DNA from: Candidatus Gastranaerophilales bacterium
GTDB lineage: Bacteria; Cyanobacteriota; Vampirovibrionia; Gastranaerophilales; Gastranaerophilaceae
NCBI GenBank assembly: GCA_944324175.1
Contig: CALUVH010000011.1
Location: 1 to 64,000, forward strand
Length of the DNA: 64,000 bases
Direction of reading: 5' to 3'
Numbering within the stretch: the first letter of the stretch is position 1; each line of letters begins with the position of its first letter. Positions 1 to 8,978 of the stretch are shown piece after piece. The notes under the pieces were generated by a model, which ran no database searches, had not been told where the DNA came from, and saw only the letters and a program-made list of their open reading frames with translations. A program made the translations under genes and the position numbers.

Positions 1-80
1 GTGCCCGAGTGGCTAAAGGGAGCAGACTGTAAATCTGCCGTCGCGAGACTACGGTGGTTCGAATCCACCCTTGCCCACCA
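1..80 (+). tRNA. tRNA-Tyr (GTA), 5' end cut by the window edge
   Basis: The anticodon stem CAGA/TCTG encloses a loop with GTA, giving tyrosine. A long class II variable arm and a T arm (GGTGG TTCGAAT CCACC) follow, then the 3' acceptor strand CTTGCCC, discriminator A and an encoded CCA. The matching 5' acceptor strand is missing apart from its last G, so about six bases lie upstream of the window. A hairpin with a T run follows directly. Confidence 0.95.
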
Positions 81-82
81 CT

Positions 83-111
83 AAAAAGACTTCGTAAGAG
101 GTCTTTTTTTT
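83..111 (+). terminator. Intrinsic terminator after tRNA-Tyr
   Basis: An A-rich stem ending in AAGAC pairs with GTCTT across a short loop and runs straight into a T tract. It begins three bases after the tRNA CCA end. Confidence 0.7.
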
Positions 112-383
112 ATGAAAAAGAGTAAGATAAAAACCAGCCAATTATGGTTTGTGACCAAGTAAGCAAAACACGAGAACTCTTTTAACCCGAGAGATTAAGA
201 TAATCCACTTTTACCAATTTATCAACTGCAATGTAAAATTTTCTTCTTCATAACAACTTTTCAAACTATTTTAAAAATTATGCATCACGCTTTTAATTTT
301 TGTTTACAATTTAGACAATTTTTCCCATGTTTGTGATTTATTAAATAAAAAGAAAACGTAATTAACGGTAAAGGATTTATAAA
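112..383. other. AT-rich non-coding stretch
   Basis: Between the tRNA terminator and the next gene there is no convincing open frame, tRNA or hairpin. It probably holds the promoter of the kinase gene, but no clear -35/-10 pair stands out in such AT-rich sequence. Confidence 0.4.
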
Positions 384-1268
384 TTGCAAAATACATTAAC
401 CAAAAAAGTTGATTCAAAGCATTTCGGACGCAATATTGAACGAAATACCGGTGATTTGATTTTGTTAAAACACGTTGAAAAAAGATTGAGATGTATTTTT
501 GAAGAGGAGTTACGTTCTAAAAATTCGATATTAATAAAGGTATCCGACAGTGCAATAAAAAAATTGGCTTTATTTTTAACAGGAGAAATAAGTCGAGCTT
601 GCGCGATAGGTATAGCAGGTGAGACCGCGAGCGGAAAATCTACAATAACTTACGATATAATAGACACAATAGATGCGTTTGCAAAAGAATACTGTATTGA
701 CAATGCGATTGTGAGAATTAACACAGATGATTATTATTATGATCGGTCAGATATGGTTAGGGCAGCAGGGAGTTTCGCTGAATTTGCAAAACATTATGAC
801 CTAGATATCCCTGAAGCTTTGGAACTTGAGCTGATGAAAAAGCATATCCAAAAACTACAAAATAATGAGGTTGTATTCTTACCACAATATGATATGTCTG
901 GAACTGCGATTAGACATGATAATGTAACTAGAGCATTACCTTCAAAGGTAATTATTTCAGAAGGATTATTTACATTAACGGAAAAAGTAGTGGACGCTTT
1001 TGATTTCAAAATCTATGTTAATGTATCTGAAAAAGCTCAACGCGAAAGATTTTACAGACGCGCTGCAGAAAGGAATCTCGGCTCATCAGGTGATGAGGTC
1101 TATAAAAATGCCCGAGAAAAAGCAAAGGTATACATCCATCCGACAGCTAAATATGCCGATATAATCCTTTCTGGTGAAGCAGATAGAAGCGCATACAAAA
1201 AATTCATCGCTAGAATTTTAACATTGGTGAAAGAATTACATTACAGTAATATTTTGCTGTATTCATAA
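384..1268 (+). CDS. Uridine kinase-like P-loop kinase
   Basis: A 294-residue soluble protein. The Walker A motif GETASGKST lies at residues 79-87. It is followed by 'INTDDYYYDRSD', which matches the acidic substrate-side motif of uridine kinases and phosphoribulokinases, and by 'IISEGLFTL'. The family phosphorylates nucleosides or related small molecules with ATP. The roughly 70 residues before the P-loop are longer than in standard uridine kinase (about 210 residues), so the substrate may differ. The start is TTG, chosen because AAAGGA lies about eight bases upstream and no ATG fits. It stands alone ahead of a glycosyltransferase gene. Confidence 0.7.
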   Translation: MQNTLTKKVDSKHFGRNIERNTGDLILLKHVEKRLRCIFEEELRSKNSILIKVSDSAIKKLALFLTGEISRACAIGIAGETASGKSTITYDIIDTIDAFAKEYCIDNAIVRINTDDYYYDRSDMVRAAGSFAEFAKHYDLDIPEALELELMKKHIQKLQNNEVVFLPQYDMSGTAIRHDNVTRALPSKVIISEGLFTLTEKVVDAFDFKIYVNVSEKAQRERFYRRAAERNLGSSGDEVYKNAREKAKVYIHPTAKYADIILSGEADRSAYKKFIARILTLVKELHYSNILLYS

Positions 1269-1338
1269 TGCTTGCCAAACAATTATATTCATATATGCGG
1301 TTGATGTTTTTTTAAGGTATTGTTGATATTATTTTTTT

Positions 1339-2523
1339 ATGACTAAGAAAAAAATAGTAAAAAAAATATATCAATTCCTAAGATTAAAGCTAAAACGAAA
1401 TTTAGGTAATATACGTTTAATCAGGAGGCTTAAACGTAAGCATGTCAAGCGTGTAAGTGAGCTGAATAAAAAGAAATTCAATTTTGTGCTGGTAGATGAT
1501 TTTATTCGTGAAAACAGTTGTGGAAAAATATATGAAAATGTTGACGGATACGATATTAATCTTTATGAACTAGATAATGCTTATATTTCCAATTGTCTTA
1601 ACTGTGCTTTTGTGCAAAAAATATCGAATGATGAATTATATACATTCAAAGAATCAGCAGGTGTCATAGCCAGACTTGATGAGCCATGCATGAATTACGC
1701 ACCACCCTTTGACTTGAAAAATATTACTCCAATTGAGGAAGATGAAGTATGTCTTTTATGCTATTTGCTCGGGGAAAATTACTGGCATTATATTTTTGAT
1801 ATAATTCCTCGACTAATGATTATGATAAAAAGAGGTTACAAAGGGAAATTCCTTGTTAATAATACTTGGTGCGCAAGACAATTTATGGAACTTTTAAAAA
1901 TCCCTACAGATAGGTTGATTATTAATCAATATGGTCTTGTAATAAAAGCAAAAAAAGTATATCTATATAGCGAGATGTATGGAATAGAACTTAGTGGATC
2001 ATTATTATCTGATACTCGTAACTATCTGATAAGTGAAGTTGAAAAAAATTACGGAAAGTTAGAAGATAAAACTTTTCCTAAAAGAATTTATGTCTCTCGA
2101 GTTGCTAGAAGAAAAATAATTAACGAGGCTGAAATTATAGAATTGCTTGAAGATAAAGGATTTAAGGTTGTTATACCTGAAAAGAATTCTGTATATGAAC
2201 AGATGAAATATTTTTACAATGCAGAAATAATAGTTACACCCCATGGTGCAAATTGTGCGAATTTACTTTTTGCGCAAGAAGGCGTGAGCATGGTAGAGTG
2301 TTTTGGGCACATGTGGATAAATCCTTGTATGATAAATACTGTTGGACTTTTAAATATAGACTACAATATGATTTGTGAAAGGTTAGCTGATTACAAAGAT
2401 GATGCCCACAAATTTTCAGACTATATCATCAATCCATATATTATGGAAAATAAAATAAAAAAAATAATTGAGTACCGCGTACTTGCTTACGATGAAGACT
2501 ATTTGATACCAAATGAAAACTAA
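1339..2523 (+). CDS. Glycosyltransferase family 61 protein
   Basis: A 394-residue protein with a very basic N-terminus (residues 1-45). The GT61 (DUF563) signatures are 'NYWHYIFDIIPRL' at 147-159, 'YVSRVARRKIINE' at 251-263 and 'TPHGANCANLLFA' at 300-312, in the usual order. Bacterial family members transfer sugars onto surface polysaccharides, and the acceptor cannot be inferred here. There is no signal peptide or membrane span, so it probably acts on the cytoplasmic face. The Shine-Dalgarno is weak. The stop codon overlaps by four bases the end of a convergent gene. Confidence 0.8.
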   Translation: MTKKKIVKKIYQFLRLKLKRNLGNIRLIRRLKRKHVKRVSELNKKKFNFVLVDDFIRENSCGKIYENVDGYDINLYELDNAYISNCLNCAFVQKISNDELYTFKESAGVIARLDEPCMNYAPPFDLKNITPIEEDEVCLLCYLLGENYWHYIFDIIPRLMIMIKRGYKGKFLVNNTWCARQFMELLKIPTDRLIINQYGLVIKAKKVYLYSEMYGIELSGSLLSDTRNYLISEVEKNYGKLEDKTFPKRIYVSRVARRKIINEAEIIELLEDKGFKVVIPEKNSVYEQMKYFYNAEIIVTPHGANCANLLFAQEGVSMVECFGHMWINPCMINTVGLLNIDYNMICERLADYKDDAHKFSDYIINPYIMENKIKKIIEYRVLAYDEDYLIPNEN

Positions 2524-3239
2524 ACGTCGGTAAGATCTTTATACAGATTATAGGCTCTGATTAACTTAGAATTGTTTTGAATTTGGTAAATTCTCACAAG
2601 CGCCCAGATAGCAGTAGAATTATATTTTTCTTTTGTTATAAATCCTGCTTTCTCACTTTCGCGCAAGCAGCTATCTATGGTATTGTATAGCTTTCCCAAC
2701 GTGATGTTACTCATTCTGTGAATCGGGCGTGAAAAATAATCACACAGTCCACCAGAATTATCTTCCATTGTTTTGTATAACTTTTCTAAAGTAGTACGCA
2801 CATCCGATAATTCATATCGCAAAAAGGCTACAACTTCATCTTTTGTACCATGACGATACACATAGGTCTTAACTTTTTCAATGTTATCTTTCCTCAGATT
2901 GTCTTGAATTTCAAAGTTAGTATCAATGATATCATTAATATACTTCTTTATTTCTTTAGTTGAAATTCCTAAAGATTTCGCAAGTAAAATTTTATCACCT
3001 TGCTTTGTAAAAGAATTTTTTAGCGGGCGAAACCTTATTAGCGGACGATTTTGCATCATTTGAGCAAATTCACTTCGTGAAATTTCTTGTTTCATCACCG
3101 ACTTTATTTCACTAGAATTTTTCCTAATGAAATCTGCTTTTTGGGCATCGGTCAATTCCGGTGAAGCAAGAATTTTATGTATTTTCGCGACATTTAGGAC
3201 TCCAACTGAATTAATTGATTTTATTGCAAAATCTTCCAT
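2520..3239 (-). CDS. Hypothetical protein, helical and soluble
   Basis: Not recognised. About 239 residues, mostly predicted helix, with many charged residues and no signal peptide or membrane span. I start it at the second ATG (…MEDFAIKS) because GGAG lies six bases before it. The ATG four codons further out overlaps that ribosome site and has none of its own. It is divergent from the SLH-domain gene, and the intergenic region carries an 11-bp inverted repeat. Confidence 0.6.
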   Translation of the reverse strand: MEDFAIKSINSVGVLNVAKIHKILASPELTDAQKADFIRKNSSEIKSVMKQEISRSEFAQMMQNRPLIRFRPLKNSFTKQGDKILLAKSLGISTKEIKKYINDIIDTNFEIQDNLRKDNIEKVKTYVYRHGTKDEVVAFLRYELSDVRTTLEKLYKTMEDNSGGLCDYFSRPIHRMSNITLGKLYNTIDSCLRESEKAGFITKEKYNSTAIWALVRIYQIQNNSKLIRAYNLYKDLTDV

Positions 3240-3284
3240 TTTATTCTCCATTTTTTACAAAACTAACATATTTTTTACAGGAGT

Positions 3285-3322
3285 GCAATTATTTGGTTTA
3301 CATAACTTTAACAAATAATTGC
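3285..3322. promoter_or_regulatory. Perfect 11-bp inverted repeat in a divergent intergenic region
   Basis: GCAATTATTTG (3285-3295) and its exact reverse complement CAAATAATTGC (3312-3322) flank 16 bases. It sits between the divergent unknown gene and the SLH-domain gene, about 60 bases before the SLH start. No T run follows, so an operator or RNA hairpin is more likely than a terminator. Confidence 0.4.
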
Positions 3323-3381
3323 CGAATATTATCTCAGCATGCTACGATATAAATGTAGGAGTTAACCTTTGGAGGTGTAAT

Positions 3382-4527
3382 TTGAAAAATTTATTGAAAG
3401 TACTACTATCAACATTTGTTGTAATGTTGAGTATGGGAGTGGCTTTTGCATTCCCTGACGTATCAGACAGTCATTGGGCTGCAAGTCAAATCAAAGAGCT
3501 AAGTGAGCAAGGCGTTATTGTTGGATACCCTGACGGGACTTTTCAACCTGATGAAAATGTTACACGTGCAGAGTTTGCGTCAATGGCAATAAAGGCTTTG
3601 GGACAACAACATACTCAAGTTGCCCAACCTGTACATTTCACAGACATTGACGAAAGCTATTGGGCATATGATGCAATACAAAAGGCATTATTTTTTGATT
3701 TAATTTCTTGTCCAGAAGAAGGTCAACCGTTCAGACCTGAGGATTCAGTATCTCGCGCAGAATCAATTTCTGTCGCGGTTAATGCATTAACAACTGAGCA
3801 AATCAGTAAAATGAAAGCTTTAGAGGTATTAAACAATAGATATGCTGATGTTGCGAATGTACCGGAATGGTTCATCATTCCTGCTGGTAAGGCAGAAATC
3901 TTAAGTATGCTTGTCACTATGCCTTCTGCAAGTAAGAATATTGATGCTAATCGTCCTGCAACAAGAGCGGAGGTTGCTGCAATATTATACGATATGATGG
4001 AACAGGCAAAGCTTAATCCAAATGCTAAACTTGCAGAAGCTATGCGTAAAAAAACAGGTGAAGGATATATCATTGCTGGAGCAACTGTTCAAGGTAGCGT
4101 AGGTACAATTCCGGCAGGTTCAGTGGTTCCTGTTGAGATTACAAAGTATATTTCATCTCAATCTTCACAACCGGGAGAAATGTATGTCGCTCGCGCAGCT
4201 CAAAACTACGTTACACGTGATAAGTTTATTTTGATTGCCAAGGGGGCAAATTTACAAGGACAGTTGTCTGATGTTCGCGCAGGTAAGTGGTTTGTCAGAA
4301 ACGGTGTGCTTGTACTTGATAACTCTTTAGTTACAACCGTCAACGATCAGACAGTACCTTTCTCTGCCAGCGGAGAAATTAAAAAAGATAGAAACTGGTT
4401 CATGCAATTTGTAAGGGCTGTATTTAAAGGTGAAAAGCTCAATGTACCTGCATCAGGTGTTGTAAATATGACAGTTTTAAAACCTATTAAGGTTGACCTG
4501 ACAAATGGTTGGATTATCGAAGAATAG
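3382..4527 (+). CDS. Secreted SLH-domain envelope protein
   Basis: A 381-residue exported protein. Residues 1-23 form a signal peptide ending AFA. SLH repeat 1 is at 24-75 (FPDVSDSHWA… GYPDGTFQPDENVTRAEF), SLH 2 at about 86-136, and a degenerate third at about 158-208. SLH domains bind peptidoglycan-linked polymers. In cyanobacterial relatives they tether the outer membrane to the wall. The C-terminal 170 residues match nothing I recognise. The start is TTG at 3382 because GGAGGTG lies just upstream at 3371. An upstream in-frame codon would put about 20 polar residues before the signal peptide. Confidence 0.85.
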   Translation: MKNLLKVLLSTFVVMLSMGVAFAFPDVSDSHWAASQIKELSEQGVIVGYPDGTFQPDENVTRAEFASMAIKALGQQHTQVAQPVHFTDIDESYWAYDAIQKALFFDLISCPEEGQPFRPEDSVSRAESISVAVNALTTEQISKMKALEVLNNRYADVANVPEWFIIPAGKAEILSMLVTMPSASKNIDANRPATRAEVAAILYDMMEQAKLNPNAKLAEAMRKKTGEGYIIAGATVQGSVGTIPAGSVVPVEITKYISSQSSQPGEMYVARAAQNYVTRDKFILIAKGANLQGQLSDVRAGKWFVRNGVLVLDNSLVTTVNDQTVPFSASGEIKKDRNWFMQFVRAVFKGEKLNVPASGVVNMTVLKPIKVDLTNGWIIEE

Positions 4528-4546
4528 GTAATTTTACAGAACTGAC

Positions 4547-4586
4547 AAAAATGGTTTCTTTAGTAAATAAAGAAACCATTTTTTAG
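4547..4586. terminator. Bidirectional terminator
   Basis: AAAATGGTTTCTTT pairs with AAAGAAACCATTTT across a 7-base loop. An A run on the left and a T run on the right let it end transcription from both the SLH gene and the convergent polymerase gene, whose stop codon it overlaps. Confidence 0.8.
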
Positions 4587-5803
4587 TCAGGTGTAAAACC
4601 TGTTCTGATAATATCTTTTCCGAATTTACTTTCAAGCTTATCAAAACATCTGGTGAGCCTTTGTTTTTTGTCAGCATTTTCATCAGTAAACAAGAATAAC
4701 TGAGATTCACTATTTTGCGTTATTCCATCAAGTATGACACCTGTACTACGATAAAGTATTTCAGAGTTATACATTTTTTCAAGCAATTCAAACACGATAT
4801 TTGATATCTCCAGTTCAAAATCGGTAGGTTTAGCAAGTACTCGTTTTTCGTAATAAGACTTAAAATCTTTAGTCCTTAGCATAAGAGTTATACCACTGCA
4901 TTTTGCATCAATTTTCCTCAACTTCGCGCAAGCTCTGTGAATATGATAGTTAAGTGAGTTTTTTAAAAAATTCAAATCGGAGCTAAATTTTGATAGCATA
5001 CTTGTCTTTTGGATTGATTTTGGGAGTTTAACGGATGTATCAACGGGTGATATCATTTCTCCAAGCAGTTCGTGTTTCATTTCAAGTCCGCGTATTCCTA
5101 TTTTACTATTCAACCAGATATCAGTTTGAGTAACCAGTTCATAAGCATTTAATATCCCGTTTTTATGAAACATAAGTGTAAGATTTTTTCCAATTCCCCA
5201 AATTTCACTTATATCAGTTTTTTCCAGAACATTTATTATATCTTTTTTATGAATACGATACACTCCTTCAGGCATTGCTTTAGCTTTGTCAGAAGCTAAT
5301 TTGGCAAGCGTTTTGGAGGAACTTATTCCGATAGACACAGGTATATCGACTCGTTTCATCACCTCTTCACGCAAGAATTCTCCTATTTGCGTATAATTTT
5401 TTTTATAAAGTCTTTCAAGCCCCGTTAATTCCACGAACGCCTCATCTATTGAATATACCTCGACTTTTGGACTAAATTCCCTCAAAACCGCCATAACTTC
5501 TTTTGAAATTTCGCCATACAAATCGTGCTGACAGGATAGATATATCGCTTTTGGAAAATCTTTTTTCGCCATAAAATATGGCATTCCCATCCTAATCCCC
5601 ATTTTTTTTGCTTCTTTAGATCGTGCGATAACGCACCCATCGCGATTTGACAGTACGCATACTGGTAAATTTTTTAACTTTGGATTAACTCTTTGTTCGC
5701 AAGACACGAAAAACGAATCACAATCAACTAAAGCTACAACATTTTTATTACTCATAGCTACATTGTCAATTTGTTTTTTTATTTCGTCAAATGGATGGCG
5801 CAT
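4583..5803 (-). CDS. umuC: Y-family DNA polymerase, UmuC type
   Basis: A 406-residue translesion polymerase. The first catalytic Asp is in 'VDCDSFF' (residues 26-32), and the second acidic pair is in 'SIDEAF' (118-123). The stretch 'NRDGCVIARSKEAKKMG' (53-69) is the finger motif that separates UmuC from DinB. A helix-hairpin-helix region and little-finger domain follow. No umuD or lexA is visible in the window. The ATG overlaps the stop of the upstream gene (TAATG), so the two are translationally coupled. An internal ATG at codon 17 is possible but has no better ribosome site. Confidence 0.88.
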   Translation of the reverse strand: MRHPFDEIKKQIDNVAMSNKNVVALVDCDSFFVSCEQRVNPKLKNLPVCVLSNRDGCVIARSKEAKKMGIRMGMPYFMAKKDFPKAIYLSCQHDLYGEISKEVMAVLREFSPKVEVYSIDEAFVELTGLERLYKKNYTQIGEFLREEVMKRVDIPVSIGISSSKTLAKLASDKAKAMPEGVYRIHKKDIINVLEKTDISEIWGIGKNLTLMFHKNGILNAYELVTQTDIWLNSKIGIRGLEMKHELLGEMISPVDTSVKLPKSIQKTSMLSKFSSDLNFLKNSLNYHIHRACAKLRKIDAKCSGITLMLRTKDFKSYYEKRVLAKPTDFELEISNIVFELLEKMYNSEILYRSTGVILDGITQNSESQLFLFTDENADKKQRLTRCFDKLESKFGKDIIRTGFTPD

Positions 5804-7404
5804 TATACGATAATCTCTTTTTCATTTTTGTAAGTAACATATCCTAAGTTAGCTTTTGGAGGCTTTTTTATATATTTTCTTTTTGTATAAATAACTCCAG
5901 CTTTGGTTGAAAGTTTGGCTGAGGAATATTCTTTTGCAAGTTTTGCACATTCAAAAATTAACTTATCAGAAGGGCTTTCGCATCTTAAAAGAACATGCGA
6001 GCCAGCTGAGTCTTTTATATGAAACCAATAATCTTCATCCTTTGAAAGTTTTGAAATTATATAATCATTTTGTTTGTTATTTTTTCCTACCCAGACTCTA
6101 CAGTTATCAATTTCCATTTCTAGAGGTAAATTAGCGGATTTTTTTTCATTTGTGCTATTTTGCTCAGGTAAAAGTTCTGATTTAATTTCTGATAGTTCCT
6201 TTATATCTTCAGCAATAGAAATCGAAAACTTTATTTGCTCAAGATAATCTATTTGGTTTTTTATGTTTTCAGATAACTCTTCCAATTTCACTTTTGATGT
6301 TTTTGATTTGTTATACAACTTGTAAAATTGATTTGCATTTTCTTTAGCAGTTTTTGACGCATCAAGTACAATTGAAATATTCTTGTTATTTTCATAATCA
6401 AAAAGTTCAACACTGCCTACATAATCATTTATATTGTACAAATTAGCCATTATTAAGTCACCATAAAGTCTGTACCTATCGGCATTTTGTTCTTTATTCA
6501 ACTGCACAAGCATTCTGGATAAGGATTGTCTACTCTTTTTTAATTTTTGGATAACCAGAGTTAAAAGATGAGATTTAAGCGATTGAAATTTATCTTTTTC
6601 CATATAAAAAGCGTAGTAGTTATCAATCATATCATTTATAGAATTTTGTGGGATACTCCCTGATAGTAGTTCTGAAAACAAAGTATACTGACTAAAATCA
6701 AAAGAAATAGCCGGAGTTAAATGCTTCAGTAAAACGTAGTCCTTTATTTTACAAAGTTCTTTGCCTTCTAATTGTTTTGAAAAAGCTTTTGAAATCCAGT
6801 AAAAATCCTCACTTAATTTAGAATAATCTATTTCACCTTCATAAGTTAAAATATCCAACTTATTTTGTTTGGGCGGATAGATATAAGGGAGAGTCCCAGC
6901 CATTTCTCTTTCGCGGCTTTTTTCAGCCCCTACGTTGTGCGCGCAACCGATAATCACGTTGGTATCATCGTTATATAATACTACATTTGAATGCTTACCC
7001 ATCAATTCAATTGCTAAGCAAAGATGAATTTTCTCAGATAATTCATTGTAAGTTTCAACGTACAATTCAAAAATTCTTTCATTAGGAGGCTGACTAATTT
7101 TAGATATTTTAGCATTTTCCAGATACTTCCTAAGCAACATACAAAACATAGGCGGTTTTTGCGGAATTTCGATTAACCTTCTTTCTTCATTTGTTTTTTC
7201 CATAAAACAAATATGATGATACTGCGGATTTATATTGATATACAGCTTTTTTGTAAGGATTTTACCAAAACTATCCAAACCTCTTATCAGAAAAATAAAA
7301 TCTCGTCTTGTAGGCTGCTGAATCTTTTGTATTCTGGCACCTGTCAAAAAATTTTCATTTTCTTTTATAAAAGCTTTTAATGTTAAACTATCAAAAGTAA
7401 TCAT
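5803..7404 (-). CDS. rqcH: NFACT-family ribosome quality-control protein (RqcH/Rqc2-like)
   Basis: A 533-residue protein. The NFACT-N domain (residues 1-180) shows 'GARIQKIQQPTRRDFIF' and 'ELMGKHSNVVLY', and a coiled-coil middle follows. The C-terminal NFACT-R domain carries 'YWFHIKDSAGSHVLLR'. Known members bind 60S/50S-nascent-chain-tRNA complexes and add alanine tails; older annotations call them fibronectin-binding proteins. The conserved Asp-Arg pair that in Bacillus RqcH contacts tRNA (as I recall it) appears here as Glu109-Arg110. It is transcribed just before umuC with a one-base overlap. Confidence 0.85.
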   Translation of the reverse strand: MITFDSLTLKAFIKENENFLTGARIQKIQQPTRRDFIFLIRGLDSFGKILTKKLYININPQYHHICFMEKTNEERRLIEIPQKPPMFCMLLRKYLENAKISKISQPPNERIFELYVETYNELSEKIHLCLAIELMGKHSNVVLYNDDTNVIIGCAHNVGAEKSREREMAGTLPYIYPPKQNKLDILTYEGEIDYSKLSEDFYWISKAFSKQLEGKELCKIKDYVLLKHLTPAISFDFSQYTLFSELLSGSIPQNSINDMIDNYYAFYMEKDKFQSLKSHLLTLVIQKLKKSRQSLSRMLVQLNKEQNADRYRLYGDLIMANLYNINDYVGSVELFDYENNKNISIVLDASKTAKENANQFYKLYNKSKTSKVKLEELSENIKNQIDYLEQIKFSISIAEDIKELSEIKSELLPEQNSTNEKKSANLPLEMEIDNCRVWVGKNNKQNDYIISKLSKDEDYWFHIKDSAGSHVLLRCESPSDKLIFECAKLAKEYSSAKLSTKAGVIYTKRKYIKKPPKANLGYVTYKNEKEIIV

Positions 7405-7487
7405 AAATAAATTCTACCTCAAACATATAAATATTGACGAACATTAATTTATTTGCTAGAATGACAGACATAAAAAGGAGAGGTTAT

Positions 7488-7916
7488 ATGTTATATTGGG
7501 AACTTTTTGCAATTGCGGGTCTGGGTTTTCTTATATTAGAAATAATAGTACCTACTGCATTCTTTTTGAATTTGGCAATAGCTGGATTTTTAACTGCTAT
7601 TTTTTCGTTGATATACCCAAGCCTAACAGTTTTAATTTTATTATTTGTAGCTTTTTCGCTTTTATCTATTTTACTAATCAGACCTTTAATACTGAAACGT
7701 AAAAGCAATGACGAATCAGATAAAACAGGCATTGAAGGAAAATACATCGGTAAAGTTGCACGTGTAATTGAGCCGATAAGTAAATTTAAAGGCGCAATTA
7801 CAATATATGATGAGCGCTGGGAAGCACGCTATGATGGTGAAGGTGAAATCCCAATCGGTGAAGAAATCCGAATTTTAAAAAATGATAGTTTAGTAATGTA
7901 CGTAGAAAAATTGTAA
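7488..7916 (+). CDS. NfeD-like membrane protein
   Basis: A 142-residue protein with two or three hydrophobic segments in residues 1-70 and a C-terminal OB-fold-like domain ('GIEGKYIGKVARVIEPISK'). This is the short NfeD form, which partners with SPFH/stomatin proteins in membrane microdomains. I start it at ATG 7488 because AAGGAG lies 7-8 bases before it. An earlier in-frame codon would add 18 polar residues without a ribosome site. The SPFH gene follows after 15 bases. Confidence 0.85.
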   Translation: MLYWELFAIAGLGFLILEIIVPTAFFLNLAIAGFLTAIFSLIYPSLTVLILLFVAFSLLSILLIRPLILKRKSNDESDKTGIEGKYIGKVARVIEPISKFKGAITIYDERWEARYDGEGEIPIGEEIRILKNDSLVMYVEKL

Positions 7917-7931
7917 GTAAAAGGAGAGAAA

Positions 7932-8903
7932 ATGGGACTGGTTTTATTTATTTTAGTTGTGTTGTTGCTACTATACGTATTCAAGGGAATAATAATTGTT
8001 CAGCAGCAAGAAGAAGTAATCATAGAGCGTCTAGGTCGTTATGAAAAAACTTTGAAAGCGGGACCTAATTTTATATTTCCGATTTTGGACGCACCTCGCG
8101 GTATCGCCAAAAAAGTTACTCAAAGAACTATTGATGGTCACACCTATTCTTATTTGAAGGAAACCTCAAAAATTGATTTGAGAGAAACAGTATATGATTT
8201 TCCGCGTCAAAATGTTATCACTAAAGACAATGTTTCAATTACAATAAACGCGCTTTTATATTTCCAAATTATTGATGCTAAAAGTGCGGTATATGAAATA
8301 GCTAACCTCCCTGAAGCAATTGAAAAATTGACCCAAACAACTCTTAGAAACCTTGTCGGTCAGTTGGAGTTACAAGAAACACTTGTTTCTCGCGACAAAA
8401 TTAACGGTGAGTTACGTGCCATTTTGGATGAAGCTACAAATAAATGGGGAGTTAAAGTCAACCGTGTAGAATTGCAAGATATTATTCCTCCTGCTGACAT
8501 ACAAGCTGCTATGGATAAGCAAATGAAAGCAGAAAGAGAAAAACGCGCAATGATTTATGAAGCAGAAGGAGAAAAACAAGCAGCAATCTTAACGGCAGAA
8601 GGTCAAAAAGAAGCAGCAATCCGTGAGGCAGAGGGTCAAAAACAAGCAGCTATATTGAAAGCAGAAGGCGTGGCTCAAGCGCGCGTTGTAGAAGCTGATG
8701 CAGAAAAAGAAGCCATTGCAAGAATTATTGGAGCTTTAGCTGACAAAGGGCAACCTGATAAATATTTAATAGCTATGAAATACTTAGAAACATTGAGCTC
8801 AATCACAGCAGGTGAAAACAATAAAGTTGTTTATATGCCATACGAAGCAACCGGCATTTTAAGCTCTGTTGACGGAATTAAGCAAATGTTTGACAAAAAA
8901 TAA
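7932..8903 (+). CDS. SPFH/band 7 (stomatin/paraslipin-like) protein
   Basis: A 323-residue protein with an N-terminal membrane segment (residues 2-20), then the SPFH domain beginning 'IIVQQQEEVIIERLGRYEKT'. A long Ala/Glu-rich helix follows, with a tandem pattern EAEGQKQAAI repeated about four times at 210-245. Such proteins oligomerise on the inner membrane and organise microdomains or protease access. A strong AAGGAGAG ribosome site precedes the ATG. It forms the usual nfeD-SPFH operon, closed by a terminator. Confidence 0.9.
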   Translation: MGLVLFILVVLLLLYVFKGIIIVQQQEEVIIERLGRYEKTLKAGPNFIFPILDAPRGIAKKVTQRTIDGHTYSYLKETSKIDLRETVYDFPRQNVITKDNVSITINALLYFQIIDAKSAVYEIANLPEAIEKLTQTTLRNLVGQLELQETLVSRDKINGELRAILDEATNKWGVKVNRVELQDIIPPADIQAAMDKQMKAEREKRAMIYEAEGEKQAAILTAEGQKEAAIREAEGQKQAAILKAEGVAQARVVEADAEKEAIARIIGALADKGQPDKYLIAMKYLETLSSITAGENNKVVYMPYEATGILSSVDGIKQMFDKK

Positions 8904-8922
8904 CAAATTTAAAATTCATCAT

Positions 8923-8962
8923 TAAAAAAACAGGATACGAAAAATCGTTATCCTGTTTTTTT
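8923..8962. terminator. Bidirectional terminator between SPFH and SIS genes
   Basis: AAAAAACAGGATA and TATCCTGTTTTTT form a stem around a CGAAAAATCG loop. The flanking A and T runs serve both convergent genes. Confidence 0.85.
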
Positions 8963-8978
8963 AGATAAAAGAATAGTT

